64,000 nt of DNA, from assembly GCA_022702705.1 (NCBI GenBank), contig CM040421.1, forward strand, positions 75,262,121-75,326,120, given 5' to 3'. A model generated the notes under the pieces. It saw nothing but the letters and a program-made list of their open reading frames with translations. It searched no databases and was not told where the DNA came from. Both the position numbers and the translations under genes were made by a program. Source of the stretch: Papilionanthe hookeriana x Papilionanthe teres (Eukaryota > Streptophyta > Magnoliopsida > Asparagales > Orchidaceae). Positions 34,022-45,500 of this stretch are shown here, one piece after another (the first letter of the stretch is position 1; each line of letters begins with the position of its first letter).

Positions 34022-34927
34022 TTATGGTGGAGCGTCTCCGATTGGTAGATCTTTGAGTTCTTCTGAAGCTTCCAAGCAGTCTTTATTAGGTTTGTAAGTG
34101 ACAACCAAGCAAAATCCCGTATCATCAACTAATCCTACTGTGCCGAATCCGAGACCATATTTTAAATTGGGAGGCCGACCGACATTATTCCATAATTTTT
34201 CAAAGTGTTGTGATCGACCTTTTGTCCATCGTCGAGGTAAGACACCACGTTGAATAAAATTTTGAACACAGGGAGAGTACCACTCAAAAGGTAGTTCCAT
34301 TAATTTAAATGAAGTAACATCTTCAAATTGTACATCACTTTCAGTTTTGGAAGAAGAAACACCACGGTAAAACTTGATCAGCTTAGCACCACCACCATGC
34401 ACTTCCTTAACCACCATACCCTCGATTTTATTAGAATAGATCGGGGTCAGGGTCATAGTATGTACATAATGGTTATTCTTCTCGTACATTGATTTATAAT
34501 CTTCATTCTTTTCATGTTCGAGAGAAATCTTGAATTGTGGTTCCTTCTGACTTATTGTCGCTCCTTCTTTCTCAATTTCTTCTTCTTCTTCGGAACTGTT
34601 CTCCCAATCAACATCGATGACCGGTTTCTTCTGTCCAACTGTTCCAACGTTTCTTCCACGTCCTCGTCCGCGGCCTCGACCTCGGGTGCGAGTTCTGGAT
34701 AAATCTTCACCATCTCGCCGTAAGGGAGAGGTGAGTAACTGTTGGACTAGAACTTCAGGTTCTTCATCGTCTCGAATTTCTTTTGCTTCTTTTAGTATGG
34801 TATTTCTGGAGAAGATTGTTTTCTTTGGAGGCGTGTAGTAGGCCGCATCTTCATGAATTCCAATTTCGTGCATGGAGAACGGTTGCAAATCACCTTTGAT
34901 GCGCAGTTCCCCTCCTTCATAATACAT
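34022..34927 (-). CDS. OGRE-1 protease-RT spacer with Arg-Gly tract
   Basis: A 301-codon open frame between PR and RT. It begins MYYEGGELRIKGDLQPFSMH, carries an RTRTRGRGRGRGRGRN tract at residues 78-92, an acidic run ENSSEEEEEIEKEG, and C-terminally EWYSPCVQNFIQRGVLPRRW. Long spacers between PR and RT are usual in Tat/Ogre elements. The RG tract resembles RNA-binding RGG-like regions and could replace or add to nucleocapsid function; this is inference. It is uninterrupted, but separated from PR by a stop at 34928-34936 and from RT by two TAA codons. Confidence 0.6.
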   Translation of the reverse strand: MYYEGGELRIKGDLQPFSMHEIGIHEDAAYYTPPKKTIFSRNTILKEAKEIRDDEEPEVLVQQLLTSPLRRDGEDLSRTRTRGRGRGRGRGRNVGTVGQKKPVIDVDWENSSEEEEEIEKEGATISQKEPQFKISLEHEKNEDYKSMYEKNNHYVHTMTLTPIYSNKIEGMVVKEVHGGGAKLIKFYRGVSSSKTESDVQFEDVTSFKLMELPFEWYSPCVQNFIQRGVLPRRWTKGRSQHFEKLWNNVGRPPNLKYGLGFGTVGLVDDTGFCLVVTYKPNKDCLEASEELKDLPIGDAPP

Positions 34928-34933
34928 TATGCC

Positions 34934-35362
34934 CTAGTGCAGAGACGACAGTACCATCCGGTTCTCATGGATCCAAGGCCGACCCAGTAAAACGTTGAAC
35001 GATGTTTCATAATCAATTATGTGGAATTTTGCGGTTGTCTTTGCTAAATCACCGGTCTTCATTAGTAGTGTTATCGATCCAAGAGCTCTTTCTCCTTTTT
35101 GATTGAAGCCTCTTAATAACATCTTGTCTGCTTCAAGCTCGCGAGCATCAATTTCCAAATATGCTAGCGTCCGAAGATTCATTATGTTGATTGATGCTTC
35201 CGGATCAACCAACACTCTGGAGAGCGTAAACTTTCCAATAGTGACTGAAATGTATAACGGTCGGTTGTGATCAGCCGTTCCGAGTAGAAGATCATTGTCC
35301 GTGAAGGTAACACCTCGTTGTTCTTTTAACGAGCAAACCTCGTCGAAGGAATTACCGACCAT
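34934..35362 (-). pseudogene. OGRE-1 aspartic protease
   Basis: A 142-codon frame with the retropepsin fold signature: TLSRVLVDPEASINIMNL at the active site and FNVLLGRPWIHENRMVLSS near the end. The glycine after the catalytic Asp region (usually D-P-G-S or D-S/T-G in relatives) is glutamate here, a G-to-A change expected to inactivate it. The N-terminal part reads TADHNRPLYISVTIGKFTLS, typical for Tat-lineage PR. It is followed by a stop (TAG) and then the spacer ORF. Confidence 0.8.
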
Positions 35363-35399
35363 TTGAGCTAAACAAATCTCTGGATCAAGTAAAGCCTTG

Positions 35400-36152
35400 A
35401 TCGTAGCCTCCCTTATCTCCTTCGACGAGATCGAGCGTCGTATATGCTTAGTTTGGCTAGTAGCTTCCTAAGATGGGCTAGCACGTTGTAGTCCACTTTA
35501 TTACCATGTTCCTCGGTTTCTTCCCGAATGGGCGGTTCCTCCGCCGGGGTCGACTCTTCCTGAGCAACCACCTGCTTTCCTTTATCCTTTAGACCCATTC
35601 TCGGGGGTAGAACTTTTCCGCTTCTTAGATTGAACTCTGTTATCTCTTCTAAATTTACCGGTGTCTCCTCTTAAATCGGAACAACTGGCTCTTCTGAAGT
35701 TGCTTCGGTGTCTGATAGTCTAATTCTATCGTTATCGGAGCTCCTCGGAATTCACAAATGGACTCGTTGCTTGTCGAGCTTTCGTAGCCTCCTTTGTAAA
35801 CATCTTCTTCTTCGTGGTCATCTAGGTTGTGTATGATTTGAGAATCATTATTTGTATTGGAATCGAGATCTGGATTAAGCCGGTTGTCGCTAGTTACGTA
35901 ATCGTTAGAAACAGTCAAAACGTAGACAACACTATAACCCTTATCATTTTAAGATCCCGCCGGGGCTAGCAGATAATCATACAGAGTCAGGTGTTCGAGG
36001 GATTTCTCCCCCGAATCGGAAACAACCATCCTAGGATAAGCAGCCCCTAGTCTACCCTTCGGAGCCTCAGCCTTCTTTTCTTCCACGATCTTCTCCTCCT
36101 TCTGGGGCGGTTCTTCAATCGCAAGTGATAGTGCCGGCTCGACAGGTTTCAA
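35400..36152 (-). pseudogene. OGRE-1 gag C-terminal/protease leader segment
   Basis: Three short frames (36152-35949, 35918-35655, 35598-35413) cover a charged linker between nucleocapsid and protease. The last contains VDYNVLAHLRKLLAKLSIYD, a motif conserved before PR in Tat/Ogre elements. Breaks at 35949 and 35655 are stops or frameshifts. An acidic part (DDHEEEDVYKGGYESS) precedes it. Confidence 0.65.
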
Positions 36153-36161
36153 ACTCTGAGG

Positions 36162-36524
36162 TTAAGCGCGTACCGAAGCGGTCTGGATGTGATCCAAAAT
36201 TTTCTTTGAAGACTTTTTCCATACGGTACTCCATCCGTCATCGGTCGTGTAAGGATTTATCGGAACAATAGGATCCGTCAAGATAACATTGACGGAACCT
36301 CCTTTGTGGGGTTCCTTCATGTATTCCTTCGGGATCGTTATGTTCCCTTTCCGGAGATTGTCATCAATCCAACTCTTGAAAGTAATGCAATCCTCTATCT
36401 TGTGTCCGAGCTTCCGGTGGTAAGGGCAATAGTTCGGATGATCTTTCTTATTGACTTCCTCCGGCTTCTTGGGCTCTGGTAGCTGAAAATCTGGTGTCTT
36501 CATTAAACTGTGGAACATCTTCAC
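36162..36524 (-). pseudogene. OGRE-1 gag nucleocapsid part
   Basis: A 120-codon frame with one zinc-knuckle-like motif, NYCPYHRKLGHKIEDCITFK, at residues about 32-50. This C-x2-H-x4-H-x4-C type knuckle is typical of Tat/Ogre gag. It binds RNA in the particle. The frame ends at 36162, where the linker segment begins in another frame. Confidence 0.75.
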
Positions 36525-37780
36525 TATTGCTTCAGTTTTAAATGGTTATGCCCTATTCAGCAAATTTTTCAGGGTACGCTGTGGACGAGGCGGTTGTTCA
36601 TAATCGTCGAGGCGACTGATAGCTCGGTCGAGGCTGTTGATAGCCCTACTGAGGTTGCTGATAGATCTGTTGCGGTTGTTGGTATGTCCGTTGCGGTGGT
36701 TGGTAACTAGGCAGTGGCCGCTCTGGCTGTATCTGAACCGGCTGCTTGCCCTTATATACTATCGCGATGATTCCAAATTTCTTTTCAAATGCTTTTACGG
36801 GCTTCAGCTTATCGTTCTTATCCACGAAACTTGACTGCTTTGCCTCTTCTTGCAAGCTCCCGGCCTTGTTAAGCAACTTCTTGAAAGTCTTGATTGTAAA
36901 TCCTTTAAGGAAAAGTATTATCTGGCCATGGATACTCTTGAGCAACATGCCGACTGCATGTTGTTCTTAAAATTGTGGTTCACACTTCATGTTTAAGTTT
37001 CTCCATCGAAGTATGTAATCCACTAAAGTCTCATTCGGTTTCTGTTGCTCCACCACTAGATCACTGATAGTGATGTGGTGCTGAACCCCGGCAAACCGCT
37101 TAATGAAAATATTCTCTAGTTCTGAAAAGGTCTTTACTGAACCGTTCGACAATTATGCGTACCAGTCGAAGGCAATCCCTGATAAACTGCTGACGAACTG
37201 TCGGAAGTGCAAAGCGTCACTCCCACCGGCATTGCAACAACTAGCACAAAAAATGTGCAACGTGCTGTTGAGTGTTTCCGGTACCATCAAAAGTCTTGAA
37301 CAGAGGTGGTACGAAGCCTTTCGGGTATTGAACCGCATCAAATTCTTCGGGGTCAGGTCTAATCGTCTGAATAGATGCTCCACTCTTAGATTGTGCTAGG
37401 AATTCTTGCACCTGCTATTCTGCCATGTTTTTAATATCCTTTTCGGGAATCATGCTCTGTGCAGAATCCTTCTTTGGTGGCTCGTCTCCATTGATAGATG
37501 TGATCTCTTGTCCTCCATATGCAATATGGATGATCTCTGGGGGTGTCTCTTTCTGAGGCTGAACCTGACTCTGGAGAGTGGCTAAAGCGGCAGCCATCTC
37601 TTCCATCCACTTTGCCATCTGAGAAATTGTATCATCCTTCTCTTGAAGTCATGCTCTCATAACTTTCGGTTCATCTCTTTCTGTAGCTGCTGGAGCACCT
37701 TGTGAAGCTGATGATGCTCGCGTCTCAACCATGTTGATTTCAGCATACTCGTCATTCTTAAATTCTGATGAATCAACTTC
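36525..37780 (-). pseudogene. OGRE-1 gag capsid part, broken
   Basis: Capsid-type gag in at least three frames. It starts near 37618 (MAKWMEEMAAALATLQSQVQ, a coiled-coil-like helix), continues past a TAG with QYPKGFVPPLFKTFDGTGN near 37310, and then shifts frame to FCASCCNAGGSDALHFRQF (37383-37153). It goes on with FIKRFAGVQHHITISDLV and VDYILRWRNLNMKCE (37152-36967), the classical retrotransposon gag core. A Gln/Pro-rich run (YQPPQRTYQQPQQIYQQPQ, near 36650-36710) precedes the knuckle. Confidence 0.75.
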
Positions 37781-37785
37781 ATCTT

Positions 37786-38985
37786 CTAGTTTTCTTCTCT
37801 TTCTTTTGCTAACCGTCGGATGTCGGTCCTTAACTTGTCCATGGCATCTTCTAGTGGCCTTTTCCGCACGGTCTCACAGTTGTCACGTGACGGTTGTTGA
37901 ACTTCCTTTTCGGGATTCCCCTTTATTGCAGTAGCACTTTCTTCTGATTCAAGTCTCCTGACGAGACTTTTTTTCTCAGGACATTGTTTTGGTCTTAGCT
38001 CGCCAGTAGTAGGTCTCCATACCATCCTTCTTGCAGTCGGAAGCCTAGGACTGGATGGTCTGTCGGCTATATGCTGGAAGGTGGTATCTTCCCTAATTTG
38101 CAGACCCGATACAACAACGGGTGAACTGGCTTTTATCTTCTTCTTTGGTTTCTCTGTGGCAACAACAGGCTCTATTCGCGGTCCGAGGCGGGATTTAGCT
38201 GGCACCCATCCCATCCTTCTTAATATTTCTGACACAGGGCATCTTTCTTACTTTGTCAATCTTTCTATCACAGCTTGCAGTCGAGCAAATGGCGTAGTTT
38301 TATCCCTTTTCCTTTTGTAATTGCTGTAGTACGTAGGTCAGGGTAATGCAGCGGCTATCCTACGGTCATCCTCTTCATCAGATGCGGCAGAGAGAGGGTG
38401 AAACCTGCTCCCTTCCAACAGGGGTATATACTCAGGCAGTTCTTCTCTTTCCTCAGGAATTTCTTGTAGAAAAGCAACTTCAGCAGTTTTGACTTTCTCA
38501 ATCTTGGCGATCATTCTGCTTCTATTTCTCTTTTGAGTCTGAGTTAGGGGTGCAACTCTTGAACTGGACCCAATCTAAAAATTAGACGGTATCGCAGCAA
38601 AATTTGTACCCTCCACGGTGACAGGCTCATCACAGACGTGGATTTCCTTCCCCTTCAGTTTGGCAGAAGTTGGAGTAGGTGCAGAGATGACTAGACCGGT
38701 GGGGGTAGAGACAATAGTCCTCCTACGAATAGTAGTACTCCTTTCAGCTGGAACCCTTTGCAGGGGAGGGAATTCTTGAGTCGATTTCAGGTTGAACTCA
38801 ATCAGGGGTTTCTCAGTTTCTGACACTTTGTCCATTAGTACGAAGAGAGGGACGTCAGCGAACTTGATATTTGTATTACCAAATCCTTGTCCGAAATGGA
38901 TGATCCCATTGTCAGGTAGCTCATCCTTGTAGACAGCCAAGTCCAGTCCGTTGGTGAAGGAGAAGATTAACTTTGGCGCAGTCAT
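37786..38985 (-). pseudogene. OGRE-1 ORF1 (5' accessory ORF), broken
   Basis: The ATG at 38985 gives MTAPKLIFSFTNGLDLAV, open for 136 codons to 38575. The frame then continues, after a TAG, with APLTQTQKRNRSRMIAKIEK near 38540-38480 and an acidic stretch. A further open part (38235-37786) reads MGWVPAKSRLGPRIEPV and ends in a coiled coil (DAMDKLRTDIRRLAKEREEN). An extra ORF upstream of gag is a hallmark of Ogre elements; its function is unknown. The N-terminus and the LTxTQ+RN motif are shared with the 3' ORF that carries AlkB, so the two are probably paralogous modules. The ATG is preceded by ACCACTGCAGAAA, a possible splice acceptor. Confidence 0.65.
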
Positions 38986-39496
38986 TTTCTGCAGTGGTAG
39001 ATTATGAGTATTAGTCCCGAATTACGCTTCCTTTTATCGCAAAATTTAGGACGAAAAAGAAAGAGTCCGAACACATTTTTGTTCATGTATTTATGATTTT
39101 AAAAGGATTTGTTTATTAAAAGAGTCGTTTATTAGAGGATTTGTTTATTAGGAACGGAATGTTTAAAGGTATAGAAAAGGTAAAGGATCTGATTCAGAAT
39201 TGGAAAGGAAGAGAAAGTCTCGTAAGACTTCTCAATCCGAAGGACTGCTCCTAAGCTAACACTTATTGGGGGTCCACCCCACCTCAGAAAAGAGGTAAAA
39301 GGATTTCGGAACCTCTCTGTTTAGGGGTGTCTAAACAGTGGCTCCTAAATCCGAGAGAAGTTGACTATACCCGTTCAAGATAGAAATGAACGTAGTATGC
39401 CAACGGAAGAATGATAGTTTTGGTCCTCTAGGGATATGGACTCACTATCGATTTATGAAAGCAAAACCATCTAATCAAAATGGAGAGGGGAACTAG
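38986..39496 (-). other. OGRE-1 5' leader with candidate splice donors
   Basis: A 510-bp leader between primer site and ORF1. On the minus strand GATAGTGAGTCC (GT at 39445-39444) is a good donor match; ACGGGTATAG near 39380 is a weaker one. With the acceptor at 30328 it could produce the AlkB mRNA. No ORF. Confidence 0.45.
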
Positions 39497-39514
39497 TCCC
39501 CAGCGGAGTCGCCA
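39497..39514 (-). promoter_or_regulatory. OGRE-1 primer-binding site (tRNA-Arg type)
   Basis: On the minus strand TGGCGACTCCGCTGGGGA lies 5 nt after the LTR end. It is complementary to the 3' end of a plant tRNA-Arg as I recall it, the primer reported for Ogre elements. The 18-nt complement appears perfect. Confidence 0.75.
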
Positions 39515-39519
39515 GAAAT

Positions 39520-42500
39520 TGTACGACTTATTTTTAAGTTATGTGTTTTATTTTGAAAAGGGGTCGCCTACAGAAATTGTTGGCGAATTTTAGATTTTAA
39601 ATTCAATATAAATATATATATATATAATTTAAAAAATAGCTTTTGATTTTAAAAATAATTTTATGTTTGAAAATTTTAAGATATGAAATCAAACCGATTT
39701 CACATCCTAAATAGTTTATATAAACGAGCACCACATCACAAACCGTGTATCTATCTCGAAGAACAAACACACTGTTTGACAATGGGACTCGATTAAATAA
39801 ACTAGAAGATTTGTGACATCCGTTTAGTCTGCGAACCAATTTTATAAGCCGACAAGCTCCCCTATTTAATATAAAGAAATTAAGCAGGGTTTATATTACC
39901 TGGGTTCTTAAAGTTCCCTATAAGGGCAAGCCCCTATAGTTAATTACATCTTAAATGACGGGAATCATTTAAAAAAACTCTCAATAATGATCAGTGGTTT
40001 TCCTCTCAAGAATTTCAAAGTTTAAGGTTTTCAAAGGATTGAGTTTTGGAAATTTCAATAGGGATTAGCTCGAATTTGGGACAATTTATTTTAGGAGTCC
40101 AAAGGAAGAGAAGTATGAGAAGTTGAGGATCCAAGAAGAATCTTAGCAACTTCCCACACTATTCTATTGTTTGGCTTCGAGTTTAAGAAAATTATTTAAT
40201 GTTGTAATCCTGCCAATTTTAATTAATTAGGACTTATGTTTGTATGACATAATCATATAAATAGCCTTGAAGATGTAAGGGTTTATGTCGTACCAAACGA
40301 CTACCTCGGAGTCCTAAGTCCGGTTAGGGCTTAATTTGCATAACATGATTATACAAATGCCTAACGAAAAGTTGAGGACTTATGTTGCACTAAGAAAACT
40401 ACCTCGAAATCCTATGGCTTTGTAGTTTAAAACTAGAAAATATTTTGCTGAAGTAGATTCAAGTTTTGCTGATGACGATGGTCGTGCTGCCCACCATTCT
40501 CCAAGCTCCTTGTTGTTGCAGAGGTTTAGTTTTAGAAGGTGAAAATCAGGGGATGAGAAAAGTGTCTTGGCTTAGAGAAAATCTTAAAATCCAAGTGTTT
40601 TTTAATGTTTTGATTAAAACAAATCTTAAAGTTGATTATAACAACACCGGTTAAGATCCCACGGTTCCATCATTCCGGCATCGTTATTTTTATCGGATTC
40701 ACTTTGTCCACATGAATATGCTAAACTCAACTGAATGAGTTCCACACTTTCATTTAGACCGTGGGAAATCCCGTTAGCAACACGTAGGTTACATCATCCG
40801 AGGTATTCCCGATCATCCAACAAGACGTTTTAATTTAGTTATAGTTGTAGTTTTGTTGTTCTGTTTGTCATTAAATCTTGAGTTGTTTTATATTTTGGAA
40901 TGTTGTGGCGGTGAATTTTATCTTTTGATGACTATTAATTTAGTTTTGGTTTCAGTTTTGTGGCTATCCTATAGGTTTTGGTTTACATGCAACAGTTGTT
41001 TTACCATGCAAGAAAATTAAAATGCAACACATGTAGGTAAATTGCAACAAAGTAAAACCTGGAGGGTCTTCCCGTCATCCCAAGCTACACTTAAAACACA
41101 TGTTAGAGTATTTAAACATATTTTTGCAAGAAATACCTAGTTAAAGCTAAGGCAAAGGGTTTTGGTTGTCTACCAGAATCCTAATCCTATTGCTAGTTAT
41201 TTCCTATGACGTCTAGGTTGTTGGTTTGGTTTAAGGATGATTTTCTTCACCAAAGAATAATTAAGTTCAATTATTCTTCTAAAACACCCCATCGTATCGA
41301 GGAAGTGTTTAAGACGAATCTTAAACATCTTTTCAATACTTCTGGGATTATTTTAAGTTCAAATGAATTTTATTTTATTGGTGAATTAATCATCAAAGGA
41401 TTTTAATTTTGTTTTGTTTCTCGCTCAGTGAACTTAGGACATTTGATTATCTTATGTGTGAAGTGACACTTCACTTGATGCTTCATTTAAGAGTTATAAC
41501 AATAAAAGCCTTTTCAGGGCAACGTAATAAATATTTTAATGATTTCATTTGATTTCATTTAATTATAAAAATTAATTAATGATTATTAAGTTTGGAATAG
41601 GGTTCAAATTATTTTAGATTTAATTTAAATCTTTACAGTTTAAGTGATATTATATTTCAGATTAAATTTTTAAGTTTTAGATTTACTTATATTGAAAAAG
41701 GTGTTGAAATCTTTCATATGTTTTGATTTAACTCTTAATGATTTCATTTAGGTTTTTTGTTAAGTGATGTTAATTTAATTTAATTTTATTTAATTTTATT
41801 TTATTTTATTTTATTTAATTTTAATTTAATTTTGATTTAATTTTAATTTAATTTTAATTTAATTTAATTTAATTTAATTTTAGTTTCAATATTTTAAATT
41901 TAATTTAATTTAATTGTAAAGGTGTTAATTTAATTTAATTTAAACTTTGACTTGACTTAATTTAATTTAATTTAATTTAATTTAACTCCAAGATTTTAAA
42001 TTTGATTTTAATTATTGGACCATTTAATATTTTAAGCTTTAATTCATTTAAGGGTTATCTTCTTTTAATTTTTAATTTATTTAGTTTGGATTATTATTTT
42101 AATTTTTAATTAAGAACTAAATATTATTGAACTGATTTATTTAGGGATTTTTAAATTAAAGAATAATTATCCTCTTAATAATATCCTTATTTTAATAATC
42201 CAAATTTTAAATATAATCTTTCCAAAATTTAAATTATTTAATTAATTAGAGTTTCATTTTGATATTTTCAAAGTGTTTAATGGGATTCTACCCTTTTAAT
42301 TTCCCTAAGTTTCAATCATCCAAGAGAAAATTAAAATCAAATATTTTACCCTCCATTTTGATTAAACCTAAAGTTTTAATTAAGGGTTAAAATTCTTTAA
42401 TTACCTTTATGCCCTTTTGGGCTTATTTATTTCATAACTCACTAAATTGAGCTCAAATGAATTTGAAATTTTTATGTCACCTCACTCACATGTCAATTAA

Positions 42501-45500
42501 GACATTAGAGAAGAAAATGTGATTTTTCTGACTTTATTTTATTTATATAAATATTTTTAGTAGAAAATAGGGGTTTTCAAAGAAAATTCAACAACATGAC
42601 CAATGTAAAGTTTCTGTTCTTAAGAAAATTATGAGATGTTTCTAATGATTAGAGAACCACTTGGACCAATTTTGGTGATTTTTTGAATTATATTTTATTT
42701 ATTATATATATTTTAATTTTAGAGTATTAATTAATTTTAAAATAAACTAAAAATTGAAAAATAGATTTTATATTATTCATAAATTTCTCTGACCTCAAGG
42801 AGTCCAGAGAAACAAATTTTATAATTTTCTGATTTTTCTTTGATTTATTAGAATTATTTTAGTGAAAAAGGTTGAAAATTCATTTTTAATATTAAAAAAT
42901 ACATTAAGCCTTTAAAATTCAATATCTTATCCTAGGGACTTAGAAAAAATATTTGGTTTATTCCTAAGTGATTAGGAGTCAAAATGTGACATTTTTAAGA
43001 TTTTTAATATTTTTGTTATTTTTATTATTATTTAATTTTTAAAATATAAAAATATTGTGAAAAATCAACTTTTTTAGAAAATTCCAATTTTAATTTTCTT
43101 GAACTTCCCTGATATCAGAGAAGCTCCAAAACCATTTTTGTGAATTTTTGAAAAGTATTTTTGGAGTTATGAATTTTTAAAGTTCTAATTTGCTTATGAG
43201 GCTTAATCAATCCATTTGGTAGGGTTAATCAAGTTCAATTGATATCAAAATTTTATGTAAGGTTCCTCTGACCCTAAAGAGCAATGGAGAATTGTTTTCA
43301 AGTCAATTTGGTGTCTGGTTAACCCTAATTAATTCAAATTCAATTCTGGGAGTTTAGGCCAATTAGGGTTATTATGAATGAATTACTCAAAATATATTTT
43401 TCATAGGGTCCCCCGATGCTGAGAAACACCACCAAATTTTGCTAGAATTTACTTTACAACATGTTAATTATTAGAATTAGAATACACTAAAACGAGTACT
43501 ATGAACTTGAAAAATCAATAACTTTTCACGGAGATGGCCTACGACCTTGAAAAATTCAGGGAATGTTCCCAAGATCAGAGGCTTCAAAAGCCCTATGGTC
43601 TCATGCCATGGTGAATTGTCTATGCAAATGAAGAATCAAAATATTGGAAACAGTAAATAAATTATTAAAAAAAAATACTCATCCAATTAACTTGATTTCT
43701 TTTCCACATTATTCTCCTCTGTTCACTGAGTAAGAAAGTACTTTTATTTTATTTTTATGATTTTTCTATGCAAAGATATGAATTTTTGAAGTTCTGTATT
43801 TAAATAAATCCAAAAAATCCTAATTTTCTACTTATCCAACTCGGCGCCGCGTCACCCTCCTCCGGATCGAAAGCCCATGCGTCGCTCCGTGATTCGGCAC
43901 CGCCATCTGAGTAAGTGCTACGGGGGCCCGCCATTCACGTACCATTGCGATGTCCGGCTTGATCTCGACCGTCCGCTCGATACACGCGCGATCCAACGGC
44001 TCCTGGTCATGGTCTCCTACTGGTGTGCACCCGTGACCGTCCACACTAAAACCTTAAGATCTCACTAAATTCTCCATGGATTTTTGTGTTCTTATACTTT
44101 ATCGATTCGTCTTGAAGATACGAACACATCTATACGGTTAAGGTGCATTGAAATCAACTCAAACTAAATGGAGAATCTCCAGGAGCTCAGGAGGAAGAGT
44201 GAGTTCATACCTTTGCTCAGAGAAGTGAAGCTTCAATCTGAGGGATGTGTCACCTTCGATTGAGTCCGAGCAAGCTCCAGATGAAGTCTCTTGCTCTGGG
44301 GAAATGCTTAGGTACCAAAGTGACCAAGGTCGATCACAAAGCTTGGAGGCTGGAAGCAATGGCTAGCCTAGTGAGGGGGCTTTTGCTGGGGAACTTCTCA
44401 TCTTGGTCTGGTGAAGGTGTAGAGTCAATCAATTTGAAGATTGGCTCACTGTGGTGAAGTGTCCTGGTTTTGGGCTTGAATTTCAACTTCAAAATTGGAC
44501 TCACAGAGAGGGCTTTAGGGTTGGTTTTCAGTGGGGATCAAGTTCTCTATGTTTGGAGAGGGATCTGGAGTGATTTTGGCAGAGTTTTGGTAGGGTTTGG
44601 TTCAACACCTTGGTTGGCCGAGAGCGTGGTGGGTTTAAATAGACATGGCTGGAGCGCTTCCCAGGGGGGTTTGATGCTTGGGATGAGTTGCTCTATGCAA
44701 GAGAAGAACAGCCATGGTGTTCAATTAGGCTGGGACAACACAACAAGGAAGAATTGAAAATTTTGGCTCACATGGAGCTCTCAGCCATGGCATTTTCCAG
44801 AGACCCAGGCGGCTGGCCGGCAGGGTTAGGTCACCATCTTGATTAGAAGGATAAGGGGTTGGCAATGGTGCAGTAAATTAGCCATGGACATGTGTATTGA
44901 GTTTAGCTTTAAGTGGTATGGGGAGAGGGGTGATTTTGGATCCAAATGGGTCAAGTCATGCAAATGGGTTGGGTTCACCTCTCCAAGCTCTGGTTTGGGC
45001 TGAGGGAGGTCAGGTGAGTCAGCTAGATTAGTGGGGAGAAGTCACTATCCAAGCATGTTTAAGTTTAAACATATTTTAGGGGAAGCATGAAAAGGTTTAA
45101 TCACCTTTAAGAGAATTCTTAAAGAGGCTCCTCCTCTTGCCATTTATGGGATGGTCACATGTCAAACTTCTCATGGCCTTACATGGGGCTTAAGGATGGC
45201 TTCATGGCTTCATTTGGGCTTAGGGATGGCTCAGTCAATTTCATTGAAATGGATTTTAGAATTTTTGGCATTTTGATGGGAATTTGGATAAAGCCTAATT
45301 TGGAATGATTTAATCATAGGTTTCAAACTTTAGGGAATAATTTTATCAAGTGGATGATGAGAAGGAATTGTCATGTGGGCTTTGGATGAATTTTTGGGCT
45401 TTTGGGTTTGGTGAAAGTGGGCTTTTTAAAAGGCTTAAATGGGTGGGCCATTATATTTCAAAATGGACTTTTGGATGAAGAATTTTGTGAAAGAAAATGC

